From PALSA-1003 sp963791945 (GTDB taxonomy: Bacteria > Pseudomonadota > Gammaproteobacteria > Burkholderiales > Casimicrobiaceae), in NCBI GenBank assembly GCA_963791945.1, contig CAWBUD010000002.1, positions 1 to 64,000 of the forward strand: a stretch of 64,000 nucleotides of DNA, written 5' to 3'. Below the pieces are notes generated by a model that saw nothing but the letters and a program-made list of their open reading frames with translations, made no database searches and was not told the origin of the DNA. The position numbers and the translations under genes were made by a program. Of this stretch, positions 47,436-56,427 are shown in pieces (position 1 is the first letter of the stretch; each line of letters begins with the position of its first letter).

Positions 47436-48626
47436 ATGGCCGATGCTGTCGCCGTCGTCAACGCGGGGTCCTCGAGCATCAAATTCTCGCTGTTCGCGGA
47501 AGCCGACGGCGGACTCGAGCTGAAGGCCCGCGGCCAGGTCGAGGGCATCTATACGGCACCGCACTTCATCGCCAAGAACAGCGCCGGTGCGCTTCTCGCC
47601 GAAAAATCCTGGGGCGACGGCGTCAAGCTCGGTCACGATGGCGCCCTCGACCATCTGGTCGAATTCGTGCGGAGCGAGTTCGGGGAGCTGCGACTGGCCG
47701 GCGTCGGCCATCGCGTCGTGCACGGGGGCACCGAGTATGCGGAGCCGGTACGCGTCGATGCGAAGATTTTCTCGGCGCTTGAAAAGTACGTCCCCCTGGC
47801 GCCTTTGCACCAACCGCACAACCTGTCACCGATCAGGCTCCTGCTCGAGCGTCGGCCGGAGCTTGTCCAGGTCGCGTGCTTCGACACGGCCTTCCATCGT
47901 ACGCAGCCACCCGTGGCACAAGTGTTCGCGTTGCCCAAGTGGCTTGCCGAGCGCGGCGTGCGTCGCTACGGTTTTCACGGACTGTCATACGAGTACATCG
48001 CGCAAGCGCTCCCGAAGTACGACGCTAAGGCTGCGCACGGCAAAGCGATCGTGCTGCACCTCGGCAACGGCGCGAGCATGTGCGCGATGGCGGGCGGGCG
48101 AAGCGTTGAGAGCACCATGGGCTTTACCGCGGTCGATGGGCTGCCGATGGGGACGCGCTGCGGCAGCCTCGATCCGGGGGTGATGCTCTATCTGATGGAC
48201 GAGCTGAAGATGGATTCGCGCGCCATCGAGAAGCTCGTCTACCAGCAGTCGGGCTTGCTTGGCGTGTCCGGAATCTCCAGCGACATGCGCACGCTCGAAG
48301 CGAGCGCCGAGCCGGACGCGAAGATCGCGATCGAGCTCTTTGCCTATCGTATCGGCCGCGAGCTCGGTTCGCTCGCCGCAGCGCTCGGAGGGGTCGACGC
48401 GATCGTATTCACGGCGGGCATCGGCGAGAACAGCCGCTCGTTGCGCGAGCGTGTGTGCAACGACGCTGCCTGGCTCGGCATCGAGCTCGACAAGGCGGCG
48501 AACCAGACGAACGGTCCAAGGATCAGCACGTCGGCGAGTCGCGTCGCCGCCTGGGTCATTCCTACCAATGAAGAGCTGATGATTGCTCGCCACACGCAGT
48601 CGTTGCTCTCCGGCACTACGCACTGA
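47436..48626 (+). CDS. ackA: acetate kinase
   Basis: A 396-residue ASKHA-fold kinase: VVNAGSSSIKFSLF, GVGHRVVHGG, VACFDTAFHRTQP, RRYGFHGLSYEYI, VLHLGNGASMCAMAGGRSVE, TMGFTAVDGLPMGTRCGSLD and VFTAGIGENSRSLRERV. It makes acetate and ATP from acetyl-phosphate. It starts one base after the pta stop. It is complete, while a C-terminal relic of a second copy lies at 7322-7570. Confidence 0.95.
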   Translation: MADAVAVVNAGSSSIKFSLFAEADGGLELKARGQVEGIYTAPHFIAKNSAGALLAEKSWGDGVKLGHDGALDHLVEFVRSEFGELRLAGVGHRVVHGGTEYAEPVRVDAKIFSALEKYVPLAPLHQPHNLSPIRLLLERRPELVQVACFDTAFHRTQPPVAQVFALPKWLAERGVRRYGFHGLSYEYIAQALPKYDAKAAHGKAIVLHLGNGASMCAMAGGRSVESTMGFTAVDGLPMGTRCGSLDPGVMLYLMDELKMDSRAIEKLVYQQSGLLGVSGISSDMRTLEASAEPDAKIAIELFAYRIGRELGSLAAALGGVDAIVFTAGIGENSRSLRERVCNDAAWLGIELDKAANQTNGPRISTSASRVAAWVIPTNEELMIARHTQSLLSGTTH

Positions 48627-48629
48627 CAC

Positions 48630-49412
48630 ATGTCCAGCGAACTCCCGCCTGCCCCACTCAAAGGCTCGAAAGCCCTCGTCGTCGGGGTCGCCAACCAGCA
48701 TTCGATCGCCTACGGCTGCGCGAAGGCGTTTCGCGAGCTGGGTGCCGAGCTGGCGATCACCTACGTCAACGAGAAAACCAGGACCTACGTAGAGCCGCTG
48801 GTGAAAGAGCTGGAAGCGCCGATCTTCATGCCGCTCGACGTTGAAACGCCGGGCATGCTGGAGGCGGTGTTCGAAAGAATCTCCAACGAGTGGGGGAAGC
48901 TCGATGTAGCCCTCCACTCGATCGCGTTCGCACCGAAAGAAGAGCTGCGCGGGGCGCTCATCGACTGCTCCGCCGAGGGCTTCAAGCGGGCGATGGATGT
49001 CTCTTGCCATTCGTTCGTGCGCATGGCGCGGCTGGCGGCGCCATTGATGAAGGAAGGAGGGACGCTGTTCGCAATGAGTTACTACGGTGCGAACAAAGTC
49101 GTGCCCAACTACAACGTGATGGGCCCGGTGAAAGCGGCGCTGGAGGCGTGCTGCCGCTACCTGGCATACGAGCTGGGCAGCAAGGGCATCCGCGTGCACG
49201 CCATCTCCCCTGGACCGCTCAAGACGCGCAGCGCCTCGGGGTTGAAGGATTTCGAGCTCCTGCTCAACGAAGCGGCGCACCGGGCCCCGATCGGCGAGCT
49301 GGTCGACATCATGGACGTGGGCTTCGCCTGCGCTTACCTTGCGACGCCGTACGCTCGGCGGATATCCGGCGAGACGATGTATGTCGACGGCGGCGTAAAC
49401 ATCATGGCGTGA
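48630..49412 (+). CDS. fabI: enoyl-ACP reductase FabI
   Basis: A 260-residue SDR-type reductase. GVANQHSIAYGCAKAF is the FabI variant of the nucleotide motif. The catalytic pair is Tyr161 and Lys168 in PNYNVMGPVKAALE, with Tyr151 in MSYYGANK. SPGPLKTRSASGLKDF and YVDGGVNIMA finish the fold. It starts 3 bases after ackA, so fatty-acid elongation is tied to the DUF3141-pta-ackA operon. It may be a second, stress-linked FabI; this cannot be told from the window. Confidence 0.93.
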   Translation: MSSELPPAPLKGSKALVVGVANQHSIAYGCAKAFRELGAELAITYVNEKTRTYVEPLVKELEAPIFMPLDVETPGMLEAVFERISNEWGKLDVALHSIAFAPKEELRGALIDCSAEGFKRAMDVSCHSFVRMARLAAPLMKEGGTLFAMSYYGANKVVPNYNVMGPVKAALEACCRYLAYELGSKGIRVHAISPGPLKTRSASGLKDFELLLNEAAHRAPIGELVDIMDVGFACAYLATPYARRISGETMYVDGGVNIMA

Positions 49413-49484
49413 GCGGTCTGCCGGGCGGTCGCTGCCTGCGCCGAGCGGCCGGCGACGGGGGTTGCCATCTTGGAATGGCGCTCA

Positions 49485-49526
49485 CCCAATTCAGACCCAG
49501 CGGCGACGTTACGCTGACGACTCCGC
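49485..49526 (+). promoter_or_regulatory. conserved ~42-bp element, copy E (divergent left half)
   Basis: The right half CGACGTTACGCTGACGACTC matches copy C (CGACGCTTCACTGACGACTC) at 17 of 20 bases. The left half is less conserved. It lies about 97 bases before the RRM gene. Confidence 0.45.
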
Positions 49527-49622
49527 ATTGCTTTGCGCCTACGCTTGACTCGGATCGCACCGCCCTGCACATGGTCTGAGGCGCGGTGACCAGGAAATCC
49601 GCAACAACGGAAGAAGCAACCT

Positions 49623-49856
49623 ATGAAAATCGTTATCGAAAACCTGCCGCAAGACGTCTCCGAAGAGCAGATCCGCGAGGCGTTGAGCCGGTGGGCTCAG
49701 GTCGGGGAGATCAAGCTGATCAGGGAGGGCTCCGCGCCCACCACGGTCGTCGAGGTGGATACGCGCGAGCTGGCTGACTCGCTGGTCAGGCACATCAACG
49801 GGCACTTCTACAACGGACAGGAGCTCGCTGCCTGGGTGCCGCTGTGGGAAGGGTAG
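49623..49856 (+). CDS. small RRM-fold RNA-binding protein
   Basis: A 77-residue single RRM. KIVIENLPQDVSEEQIREAL is beta1-alpha1 (RNP2-like IENLP), GEIKLIREG is beta2, TTVVEVDTRELADSLVRHIN covers beta3-alpha2, and YNGQELAAWVPLW is beta4. The aromatic RNP1 residues are mostly missing, so RNA affinity may be changed or replaced by protein binding. GGAAGAAGCAACCT precedes the ATG. It is probably transcribed on its own from the element at 49485. Confidence 0.75.
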   Translation: MKIVIENLPQDVSEEQIREALSRWAQVGEIKLIREGSAPTTVVEVDTRELADSLVRHINGHFYNGQELAAWVPLWEG

Positions 49857-49889
49857 GCGGCGCGCCTCCCAATAGCAAAGGACGAAGCG

Positions 49890-50336
49890 ATGGATACCAC
49901 GATCCTGGCTGCAATGTCCGGTGTGCTCGGGTCGCTCGTCGGCGGGTCCGCGACGGTCGCCACCACGTGGGTCACGCAGAAGACGCTCAACCGGCGCGAG
50001 CTGATCCAGACGGAAATACGCAAGCGCGAGACGCTCTACGGCGAATTCGTCGGCGAGTGCGCGAAGGTGCTCGTGCACGCGTTCACGCATACGCTGGACC
50101 AGCCCGAGAACCTGCTGCCCATCTACGCGCTGATCAACCGCATCCGGCTTTGCGCCTCTCAGCCGGTTCTGGTCGAGGCGGAACATGTGTTGAGGCGCAT
50201 CACGGAGCAGTACTTCCTGAGGAATCTGACGATCGAGGAACTGAGGCAACTTGCGCGTTCGGAAGACGCGGATCCGCTCAAGGCGTTCGGAGAGGCTTGC
50301 CGCGCGGAGCTCAAGTCGGTGCGCACGCGAGCATAG
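49890..50336 (+). CDS. hypothetical protein with N-terminal membrane helix
   Basis: A 148-residue protein. The N-terminal hydrophobic segment (TILAAMSGVLGSLVGGSATV) is followed by a long helical region (RRELIQTEIRKRETLYGEFV, LIRNLT-like IEELRQLARSEDADP). The overall pattern is a membrane-anchored cytoplasmic helical domain. ATG 49890 has an AAAGGACGAAGCG leader. I do not recognise a function. It follows the RRM gene at 33 bases and may share its transcript. Confidence 0.55.
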   Translation: MDTTILAAMSGVLGSLVGGSATVATTWVTQKTLNRRELIQTEIRKRETLYGEFVGECAKVLVHAFTHTLDQPENLLPIYALINRIRLCASQPVLVEAEHVLRRITEQYFLRNLTIEELRQLARSEDADPLKAFGEACRAELKSVRTRA

Positions 50337-50397
50337 CCGTCGACCGTCCGACGGAACCTTCCGTGCGAGAACGGCCCTCGGGCGCTCATGGTAGATC

Positions 50398-50439
50398 ACC
50401 GAATTCCGACCAAACGACGACGCTTCACTGACGACTCCG
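50398..50439 (+). promoter_or_regulatory. conserved ~42-bp element, copy C
   Basis: ACCGAATTCCGACCAAAC is followed by CGACGACGCTTCACTGACGA and CTCCG. It is the best match to the shared consensus, 26 bases before the earliest likely start of the efflux operon. Confidence 0.55.
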
Positions 50440-50465
50440 TCCGATCCTTTCTCTACTCTTGCGCC

Positions 50466-52091
50466 ATGTTCAATAACCAACGCCAGCAACCGATGCCGCT
50501 ATTTGCAGCCCTGACCGAGGAGCTTTGGCTGGCAAGGCTGGGGCCTCTCTTTCCAAACCGGGATACCCCTGTCGTGACCGGAACAGACGAGCCGAGGACC
50601 GCTGCCGGCGACCGCGTCCGTCACCCGACTCGCAGCCCTGGGGCGACGCGGCGCGACATCGCAGCCACGCTCGCCGCGTCGCTCGCCCTGGCCCTGGTCG
50701 GTTGTGCCACGCCGGTCCTGAAGCCGTCGGTGGAAGTACCGGATCGATTCGCTGCAACGCAGGCGGTCGACCAAGAGCCGGAGACCGCCTGGTGGGACAG
50801 CTACGGCGACCCCGTGCTCTCGAGCCTCATCCGCCGGGCGGCGGCCGAGAACCGGGACGTCAAGATTGCGGCGGAGCGCGTGCGTGCCGCGCGAGCCGGC
50901 GAGACGATCAGCCGCTCCTGGCTGTTCCCGAGCATCGGGGTTCACGGCGCGGGCTTCGATCACAGAACCGGGTACGACTCGAATACCAAGCAAGTCGTTC
51001 CGGAGGCCGCGGACACGAAGGGCTGGCAGGGCGGCGTCGACGTCTCCTGGGAAATCGACATCGCGGGCCGGTTGCGCGCGGGTGCCGCGGCGTCGGCGGC
51101 CGACACGCTGGCGACGGAAGACACCGCGAGAGGCGTTCGTCTGTTGGTGGTGACCGACGTTGCAAGCAACTACTTCACCCTGGTCGGCGCGCTGCGGCAG
51201 CTCGACAGCGTGCGCGCGATATCGGCCGCGCAGGACGAAACGCTGCGCCTCGTATCGGCCCGCCAACGGGTAGGCCTCGCCACGCCCTTCGACGTCGAGC
51301 GCGCGCAGACCGAAGCTTCGAGAGCGCGGGCGGCGATACCGCCGCTCGAGACGCTGGCCGCCGTCTCGCGTCACCGCATCGCGGTGCTGATTGGAGACCA
51401 GGCGTTCAACGCTTCCGCGATCGCTCCGTCGCGCGGCGACATCGCCGTTCCAGCTGCGCATGCCGGACAACCGGCGGCACTGCTGCAGCGGCGCCCCGAT
51501 CTGCTCGCCGCGCAGGCGCAACTCGACGCCGCCAACGCGCGACGTCAGCAGGCGATGGCCGAATGGTTCCCGCGGCTCTTTCTCGGCGCCATGTTCGGCG
51601 GGGAGGGTCTCGATGTGAACGGCATGGCGCTCGGCGCTGCGCGGTTCACGAATGTCGCGGCGCTGCTCGCCATGCCGATCTTCAACGCGGGGCGCACGCA
51701 GGCGATCAACGACATCGCCGAGAGCCGCCAGAAGGAAGCGGTCCTCCATTATGAGGACGCCATCGTGCGCGCGCTCGAGGACGTCGAGAACACGCTCGTC
51801 GCGCTCGACGACCAACGGCACCGGGCACAACTGATGCAGAGCGCGGCGGCCTCGGCCGACGCGGCGCTTAGCCATGCGCAATCGCTCTACGACCGCGGGC
51901 AGACCGACTTCTTGCCGCTGCTCGATGCTCAGCGCGTTCGGCTGGTCGTGCGGGTCTCCGCAAATGAGGCGCAGACGCAACTGCTGCTCGACAGCGTCCA
52001 ACTCTACAAGGCGCTCGGCGGCGGCTGGCAGGCGTTCGAGCCTTCGTCGACGCCAACCGCCGCCGACGCCACACACGCCCCGAATTCATGA
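50466..52091 (+). CDS. RND efflux outer-membrane lipoprotein (NodT/OprM family)
   Basis: Outer-membrane channel of a tripartite efflux pump. The lipoprotein signal is TLAASLALALVGCATP. Then AWWDSYGDPVLSSLIRRAA and AAENRDVKIAAERVRAARAG begin the first OEP repeat. TLVGALRQLDSVRAIS and RRPDLLAAQAQLDAANARRQ lie in the middle and second repeat. About 80 residues precede the lipobox from ATG 50466, which is too long for a signal, so the true start may be a GTG near 50575. The frame is intact. It is followed by the MFP and RND genes. Confidence 0.85.
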   Translation: MFNNQRQQPMPLFAALTEELWLARLGPLFPNRDTPVVTGTDEPRTAAGDRVRHPTRSPGATRRDIAATLAASLALALVGCATPVLKPSVEVPDRFAATQAVDQEPETAWWDSYGDPVLSSLIRRAAAENRDVKIAAERVRAARAGETISRSWLFPSIGVHGAGFDHRTGYDSNTKQVVPEAADTKGWQGGVDVSWEIDIAGRLRAGAAASAADTLATEDTARGVRLLVVTDVASNYFTLVGALRQLDSVRAISAAQDETLRLVSARQRVGLATPFDVERAQTEASRARAAIPPLETLAAVSRHRIAVLIGDQAFNASAIAPSRGDIAVPAAHAGQPAALLQRRPDLLAAQAQLDAANARRQQAMAEWFPRLFLGAMFGGEGLDVNGMALGAARFTNVAALLAMPIFNAGRTQAINDIAESRQKEAVLHYEDAIVRALEDVENTLVALDDQRHRAQLMQSAAASADAALSHAQSLYDRGQTDFLPLLDAQRVRLVVRVSANEAQTQLLLDSVQLYKALGGGWQAFEPSSTPTAADATHAPNS

Positions 52092-52119
52092 ACCCAGTCG
52101 ACCGATACGAGGAACTGTC

Positions 52120-53229
52120 GTGAAAACCCCCTTTCCCATGGCGCTTCTCGCTATGTCTATAGCGATCCTGTCAGGCTGCTCGCACCAGCCGCCACCCGAG
52201 CCGCTGCGGGCGGTTCGCACGGCGGAGATCCGCTACGACAAGACCCAGCAAACGGACCGCTACTTCGGCTCCGTGCAGGCCCGCTACGAGGTCGACCAGG
52301 CTTTCCGCGTCGGGGGCAAGGTTGTGAGCCGCAAGGTCGAGGTGGGGCAAAAGGTGCGACAAGGCGACGTCATCGCGGTGCTCGATGACACCGATTACAA
52401 GCTCGCGGTCGAGGCCTCGCAACAGCAGCTCGCGGCCGCCGAAGCGCAGGCCCGGCAGGCCGAGGCGGACCGAAAGCGGCTCAACGCATTGAAGGCGGAT
52501 GGCTCGGTCAGTCCTTCCGACGACGAGAAGGCGCAGAGCAATGCCCAGACGACGCGCGCCACCGCCGAAGCCGACGCGCGAAAGCTCGACCTCGCGCGCA
52601 ATCGCCTCGAATACACGACGCTGCGCGCATCGCAGGAAGGGGTGGTCACCAGCGTGAAGTTCGAGGTCGGCCAGGTCGTGGCCGAGGGGCAGCCGATCGT
52701 CTCGATCGCGAAGGAGGCCGAGCCGGAAATCGTGGTCAACGTGCCTGAAGACGCCCTCGCCGCATTCAAGACCTCGCGATACAAGGCGTGGCTCGCGAGC
52801 GCGCCCGACCAGATGTTTGACGTCGTGTTACGGGAACTCTCGCCGCAGGCGGCGGCGCAAACGAGAACCTTCCGCGCCCGCCTGAAGCCCGCGACGCCAA
52901 GGCCGCTGCCGCTCGGCGCTAGCGCAACGCTCGTGGTCGAGCGCCCCGTCGGCCAGGACGTCGTCGCGGCCATCCCGGCGGCTGCGATCACCCAGAACAA
53001 GGGACAGCCCGCGGTGTGGGTCGTTCGTCGGGAAGGGACCGATGCGGCCGCAAAGGTGGAGCTCATAGGCGTCTCCGTGCATGGATACCACAGCGACGAG
53101 GTGCTGGTCTCCGGCCCGCGAGCGGGTGAGCTCGTCGTCAGCGCGGGTGTGCAGAAAATGGCGCCGGGTCTGAAGGTGGCACTTCCCGGCTCCGCACCCA
53201 ACATCGAAAACAAGCAGGCCGCCCGATGA
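52120..53229 (+). CDS. RND efflux periplasmic adaptor (MFP) lipoprotein
   Basis: A 369-residue adaptor from GTG 52120 (AGGAACTGTC leader) with the lipobox MSIAILSGCSHQ. A first biotinyl-lipoyl half FRVGGKVVSRKVEVGQKVRQ is followed by a coiled-coil hairpin (LAAAEAQARQAEADRKRLNA) and the second half RASQEGVVTSVKFEVGQVVA. A beta-barrel and membrane-proximal domain come last. It couples the RND pump to the outer-membrane channel. It overlaps the pump gene by 4 bases. Confidence 0.9.
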   Translation: MKTPFPMALLAMSIAILSGCSHQPPPEPLRAVRTAEIRYDKTQQTDRYFGSVQARYEVDQAFRVGGKVVSRKVEVGQKVRQGDVIAVLDDTDYKLAVEASQQQLAAAEAQARQAEADRKRLNALKADGSVSPSDDEKAQSNAQTTRATAEADARKLDLARNRLEYTTLRASQEGVVTSVKFEVGQVVAEGQPIVSIAKEAEPEIVVNVPEDALAAFKTSRYKAWLASAPDQMFDVVLRELSPQAAAQTRTFRARLKPATPRPLPLGASATLVVERPVGQDVVAAIPAAAITQNKGQPAVWVVRREGTDAAAKVELIGVSVHGYHSDEVLVSGPRAGELVVSAGVQKMAPGLKVALPGSAPNIENKQAAR

Positions 53230-56200
53230 AGTCTTTCAACCTCACCGAATGGGCGCTCAACCATCGCGCCATCGTGCTGTTCCTGATCCTCGCGATCATG
53301 ATCGGGGGCGGGCTGGGCTTCACCAAGCTCGGACAGCTCGAGGACCCCAACTTCTCGGTGCCGTCGATGGCGGTGATCGTCATCTGGCCGGGCGCGACCG
53401 CGCAACAGATGCAGGACGAGGTGCTCAACCGGATGGAGAAGAAGTTCGAGCAGCTCGATCACTTCGACAAGGTCAAGACGTATGCGCGGCAGGGCTACGC
53501 CGGCATGATCATCTCGGTCAAGGGCGGCACGTCGCACGCGGATCAGCGCGAGGCGTGGTATCAGGCACGCAAGAAGTTCAGCGACATCAAGGGCGAACTG
53601 CCGGAGGGCGTAATCGGCCCGATGTTCAACGACGAATTCGGCGACGTCACGGGCCTGCTCTATGCGGTCAAGGGCGACGGCGTCGATCAGTGGGAGCTTT
53701 CCGACACCGCGGAGGACATCAAGCGGCGGCTCCTCAAGGTGCCGATGGTCAAGAAAGTCGACATCTACGGCAAGCAGGCCAAGAAGGTCTACGTCGAATT
53801 CTCCAACGAGCGCATGGCCGCGCTCGGCATCACGCCGCTCATGATCGCGGAAAGCCTGCGCAACCAGAACGCCCTCGAACCGGCCGGGCAGATCGACACG
53901 GCCACCGACCGCGTGATGGTTCGGGTCAGCGGCCAGTTCAAGAGCCTGGACGACATCCGCAACGTGCCGATTTCGGCAGGGGGCCGCCAGCTCAAGCTCG
54001 GCGACTTCACCACGATTACGCGCGGCTACGAGGATCCGCCGAGCTACACGATCCGCCACAACGGCCAGCAGGTGCTGATGCTGGGCATCGTGATGACGGA
54101 CGACGGCAACATCGTCGAGCTCGGCAAGGCGCTCGACACCACGATCGCGAAGGTCCAGTCCGAGCTGCCTTACGGCGTCGAGCTCGAGCGCGTCGCCGAT
54201 CAACCGACCGTCGTCAGCGAATCGATCTGGGAATTCGAGCGTTCCCTGATGGAAGCGCTCGCGATCGTGCTCGCGGTGAGCCTCATCAGCCTCGGCTTCC
54301 GCACTGGCATCGTTGTAGGACTCGCGGTCCCCATCGTGCTGGCCGTCGTCGCGCTGGTGATGCTGGCGATGGGATGGAATCTCGAGCGGGTCTCGCTCGG
54401 GTCTCTCATCATCGCGCTTGGACTCCTGGTCGATGACGGCATCATCGCGGTCGAAATGATGGTCGTTAAGATGGAGGGAGGCTGGGACCGCGTGAAGGCG
54501 GCCGCCTTTTCGTACGCCGCGACAGCGATGCCACGGCTGACCGGTGCGCTTGTCACCGTCGCCGCCTTCATGCCGATCGGCTTCTCCAAATCGACCACCG
54601 GCGAGTACGCTGGCGGCATTTTCTGGATTGTCGGCACGGCGGTCGTGTTCTCGTGGTTCGTGTCGGGCGTCATCACGCCGTACCTCGCCGTGAAGATGCT
54701 GCCGGACTTAAAGAAGCACGAAGGCGGCGACCCGTACCACACGCCGTTCTACCAGAAGCTTCGCCGTTTGATCGACGGCGCCGTCGAGCGGCGCTGGTGG
54801 GTCATCGGCGCCACGGTCGCCGCATTCGGGCTGGCCATCTTGGGAAGCCGCCTCGTGCCGCAGCAGTTCTTCCCGAACAGCGACCGGCCCGAATTGATTG
54901 TCGAGCTGCGACTGAAGGAAGGCGCTTCGTTCGCCGCGACGACCGAGCAGGTCAAGAAGATGGAGGCCGTGCTCGCCAAGGACGAAGACGTCAAGTTCTT
55001 CACGGCGTACACGGGCGCCGGACAGCCGCGCTTCTATCTCGCGCTCGATCCGGAGCTGCCGAACCCGGGCTACGCCGTCGTTCGTCGTCATGACCAAGGG
55101 CCTTGAAGCACGTGAAAAGGTGCGCTCGCGCTTGATGGCGAGCGTCAACGAGCAATTCCCGAACGTGTGGGTCCGCGTCACGCGCCTCGAGCTCGGTCCG
55201 CCGGTCGGCTTTCCGGTCCAGTTCCGCATCGTCGGCCCCGACACGCAGAAGGTACGCGAGATCGCGCGCGAGGTCGAGGCGGTGGTGGCGGCGAGTCCGA
55301 AGGTTCGCGACGTGCAGCTCGACTGGAACGATCCGGTCCGCACGCTGCGAGCCGACATCGACCAGGACAAGGCGCGTGCGCTGGGTCTTGCGCCGGCCGA
55401 TATCGCGTTCGTCACGCAGATCTTCATGAACGGCGCTACGCTTTCGCAGTGGCGCGACCACGAAGACCTGATCGACATCGTCGCGCGCGCCGTCCCTTCG
55501 GAGCGTCTCAACCTCGACACGCTGAAGAGCGTCAATCTCTACACGCGCGACGGAACCGTCGTGCCGCTGTCGCAGGTCGCGCAAGTGCGCGACGTGCTCG
55601 AAGAGCCGGTGCTGTGGCGGCGCAACCGGGACATGGCCATCACGGTGCGCGCCGACGTCAAGGACGGCGAGCAGGGCGTGTCGGCCACGCAGTCGATCGT
55701 GCCGCAGTTGAAGGATATCGAGGCGAAGCTGCCGTTCGGCTATCGCATCGACGTCGGCGGCGCCGTCGAGGAAAGCGACAAGGCGAACAAGGCGCTGGCG
55801 GCGGTGTTTCCGGTGATGCTGGTCACGATTCTGACCATCCTGATGCTGCAGCTGCAGAGCTTCTCCAAGATGTTCATGGTGCTCCTCACCGCACCGCTCG
55901 GACTGATCGGGGTCGTCGCCGCGTTGCTCATCTTCCAGGCTCCGCTCGGGTTCGTGGCGATCCTGGGGATCACCGCGTTGTCCGGCATGATCATGCGCAA
56001 CTCCGTGATCCTCGTCGATCAGGTACGGGAAGAGATGGAGCAGGGCCTCGATCCCTGGAATGCCGTGCTGGAAGCCGCGGTCCATCGGACACGACCCGTG
56101 ATGCTGACCGCCGCGGCCACGGTGCTTGCGATGGTCCCACTGGCGCGAAGCGTGTTCTGGGGCCCGATGGCGATCGCCATCATGGGCGGCCTCACCGTGG

Positions 56201-56331
56201 CTACCGTGCTGACGATCTTGTTCGTACCGGCCCTTTACGCGGCATGGTTCAAAGTGGAACGCGCCGCCGCGGGAAGTGCACCGGCCCAGTCCGTACCGCC
56301 GGCTGCTCCGGCGCCCGCGGCGGCCGACTGA
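53226..56331 (+). CDS. RND efflux pump permease (one frameshift)
   Basis: An inner-membrane proton/drug antiporter, about 1,030 residues if the frame near 55080 is restored by removing one base. The N-terminal helix WALNHRAIVLFLILAIMIGG is followed by porter loops. Helix 4 holds IIALGLLVDDGIIAVEMMVV with the proton-relay Asp pair. The second half has VNEQFPNVWVRVTRLELGPP, MLVTILTILMLQLQSFSKMF and a long C-terminal membrane domain to VLTILFVPALYAAWF. It is closest to the HAE1/MexK-like group without clear substrate. One indel in 3.1 kb suggests either a recent loss or a consensus error. Confidence 0.85.
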
Positions 56332-56383
56332 ATGGACGGATTAAATGAGGCGAAATAGCTATTCGGAACCGATGCGCCTATCG

Positions 56384-56397
56384 CTCAACATGTTGAG
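56384..56397. promoter_or_regulatory. perfect 14-bp palindrome upstream of adh
   Basis: CTCAACATGTTGAG is fully self-complementary and lies 30 bases before the alcohol dehydrogenase start. It could be an operator for a dimeric regulator. No transcription start can be fixed. Confidence 0.4.
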
Positions 56398-56427
56398 ATC
56401 GGCGCCCATATCAAGAGGAGAGAATCC

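Noticed and set aside
55070..55095. Programmed frameshift in the RND pump
   Set aside because: There is no slippery heptamer and no pseudoknot-like structure downstream; a single inserted base explains the data.
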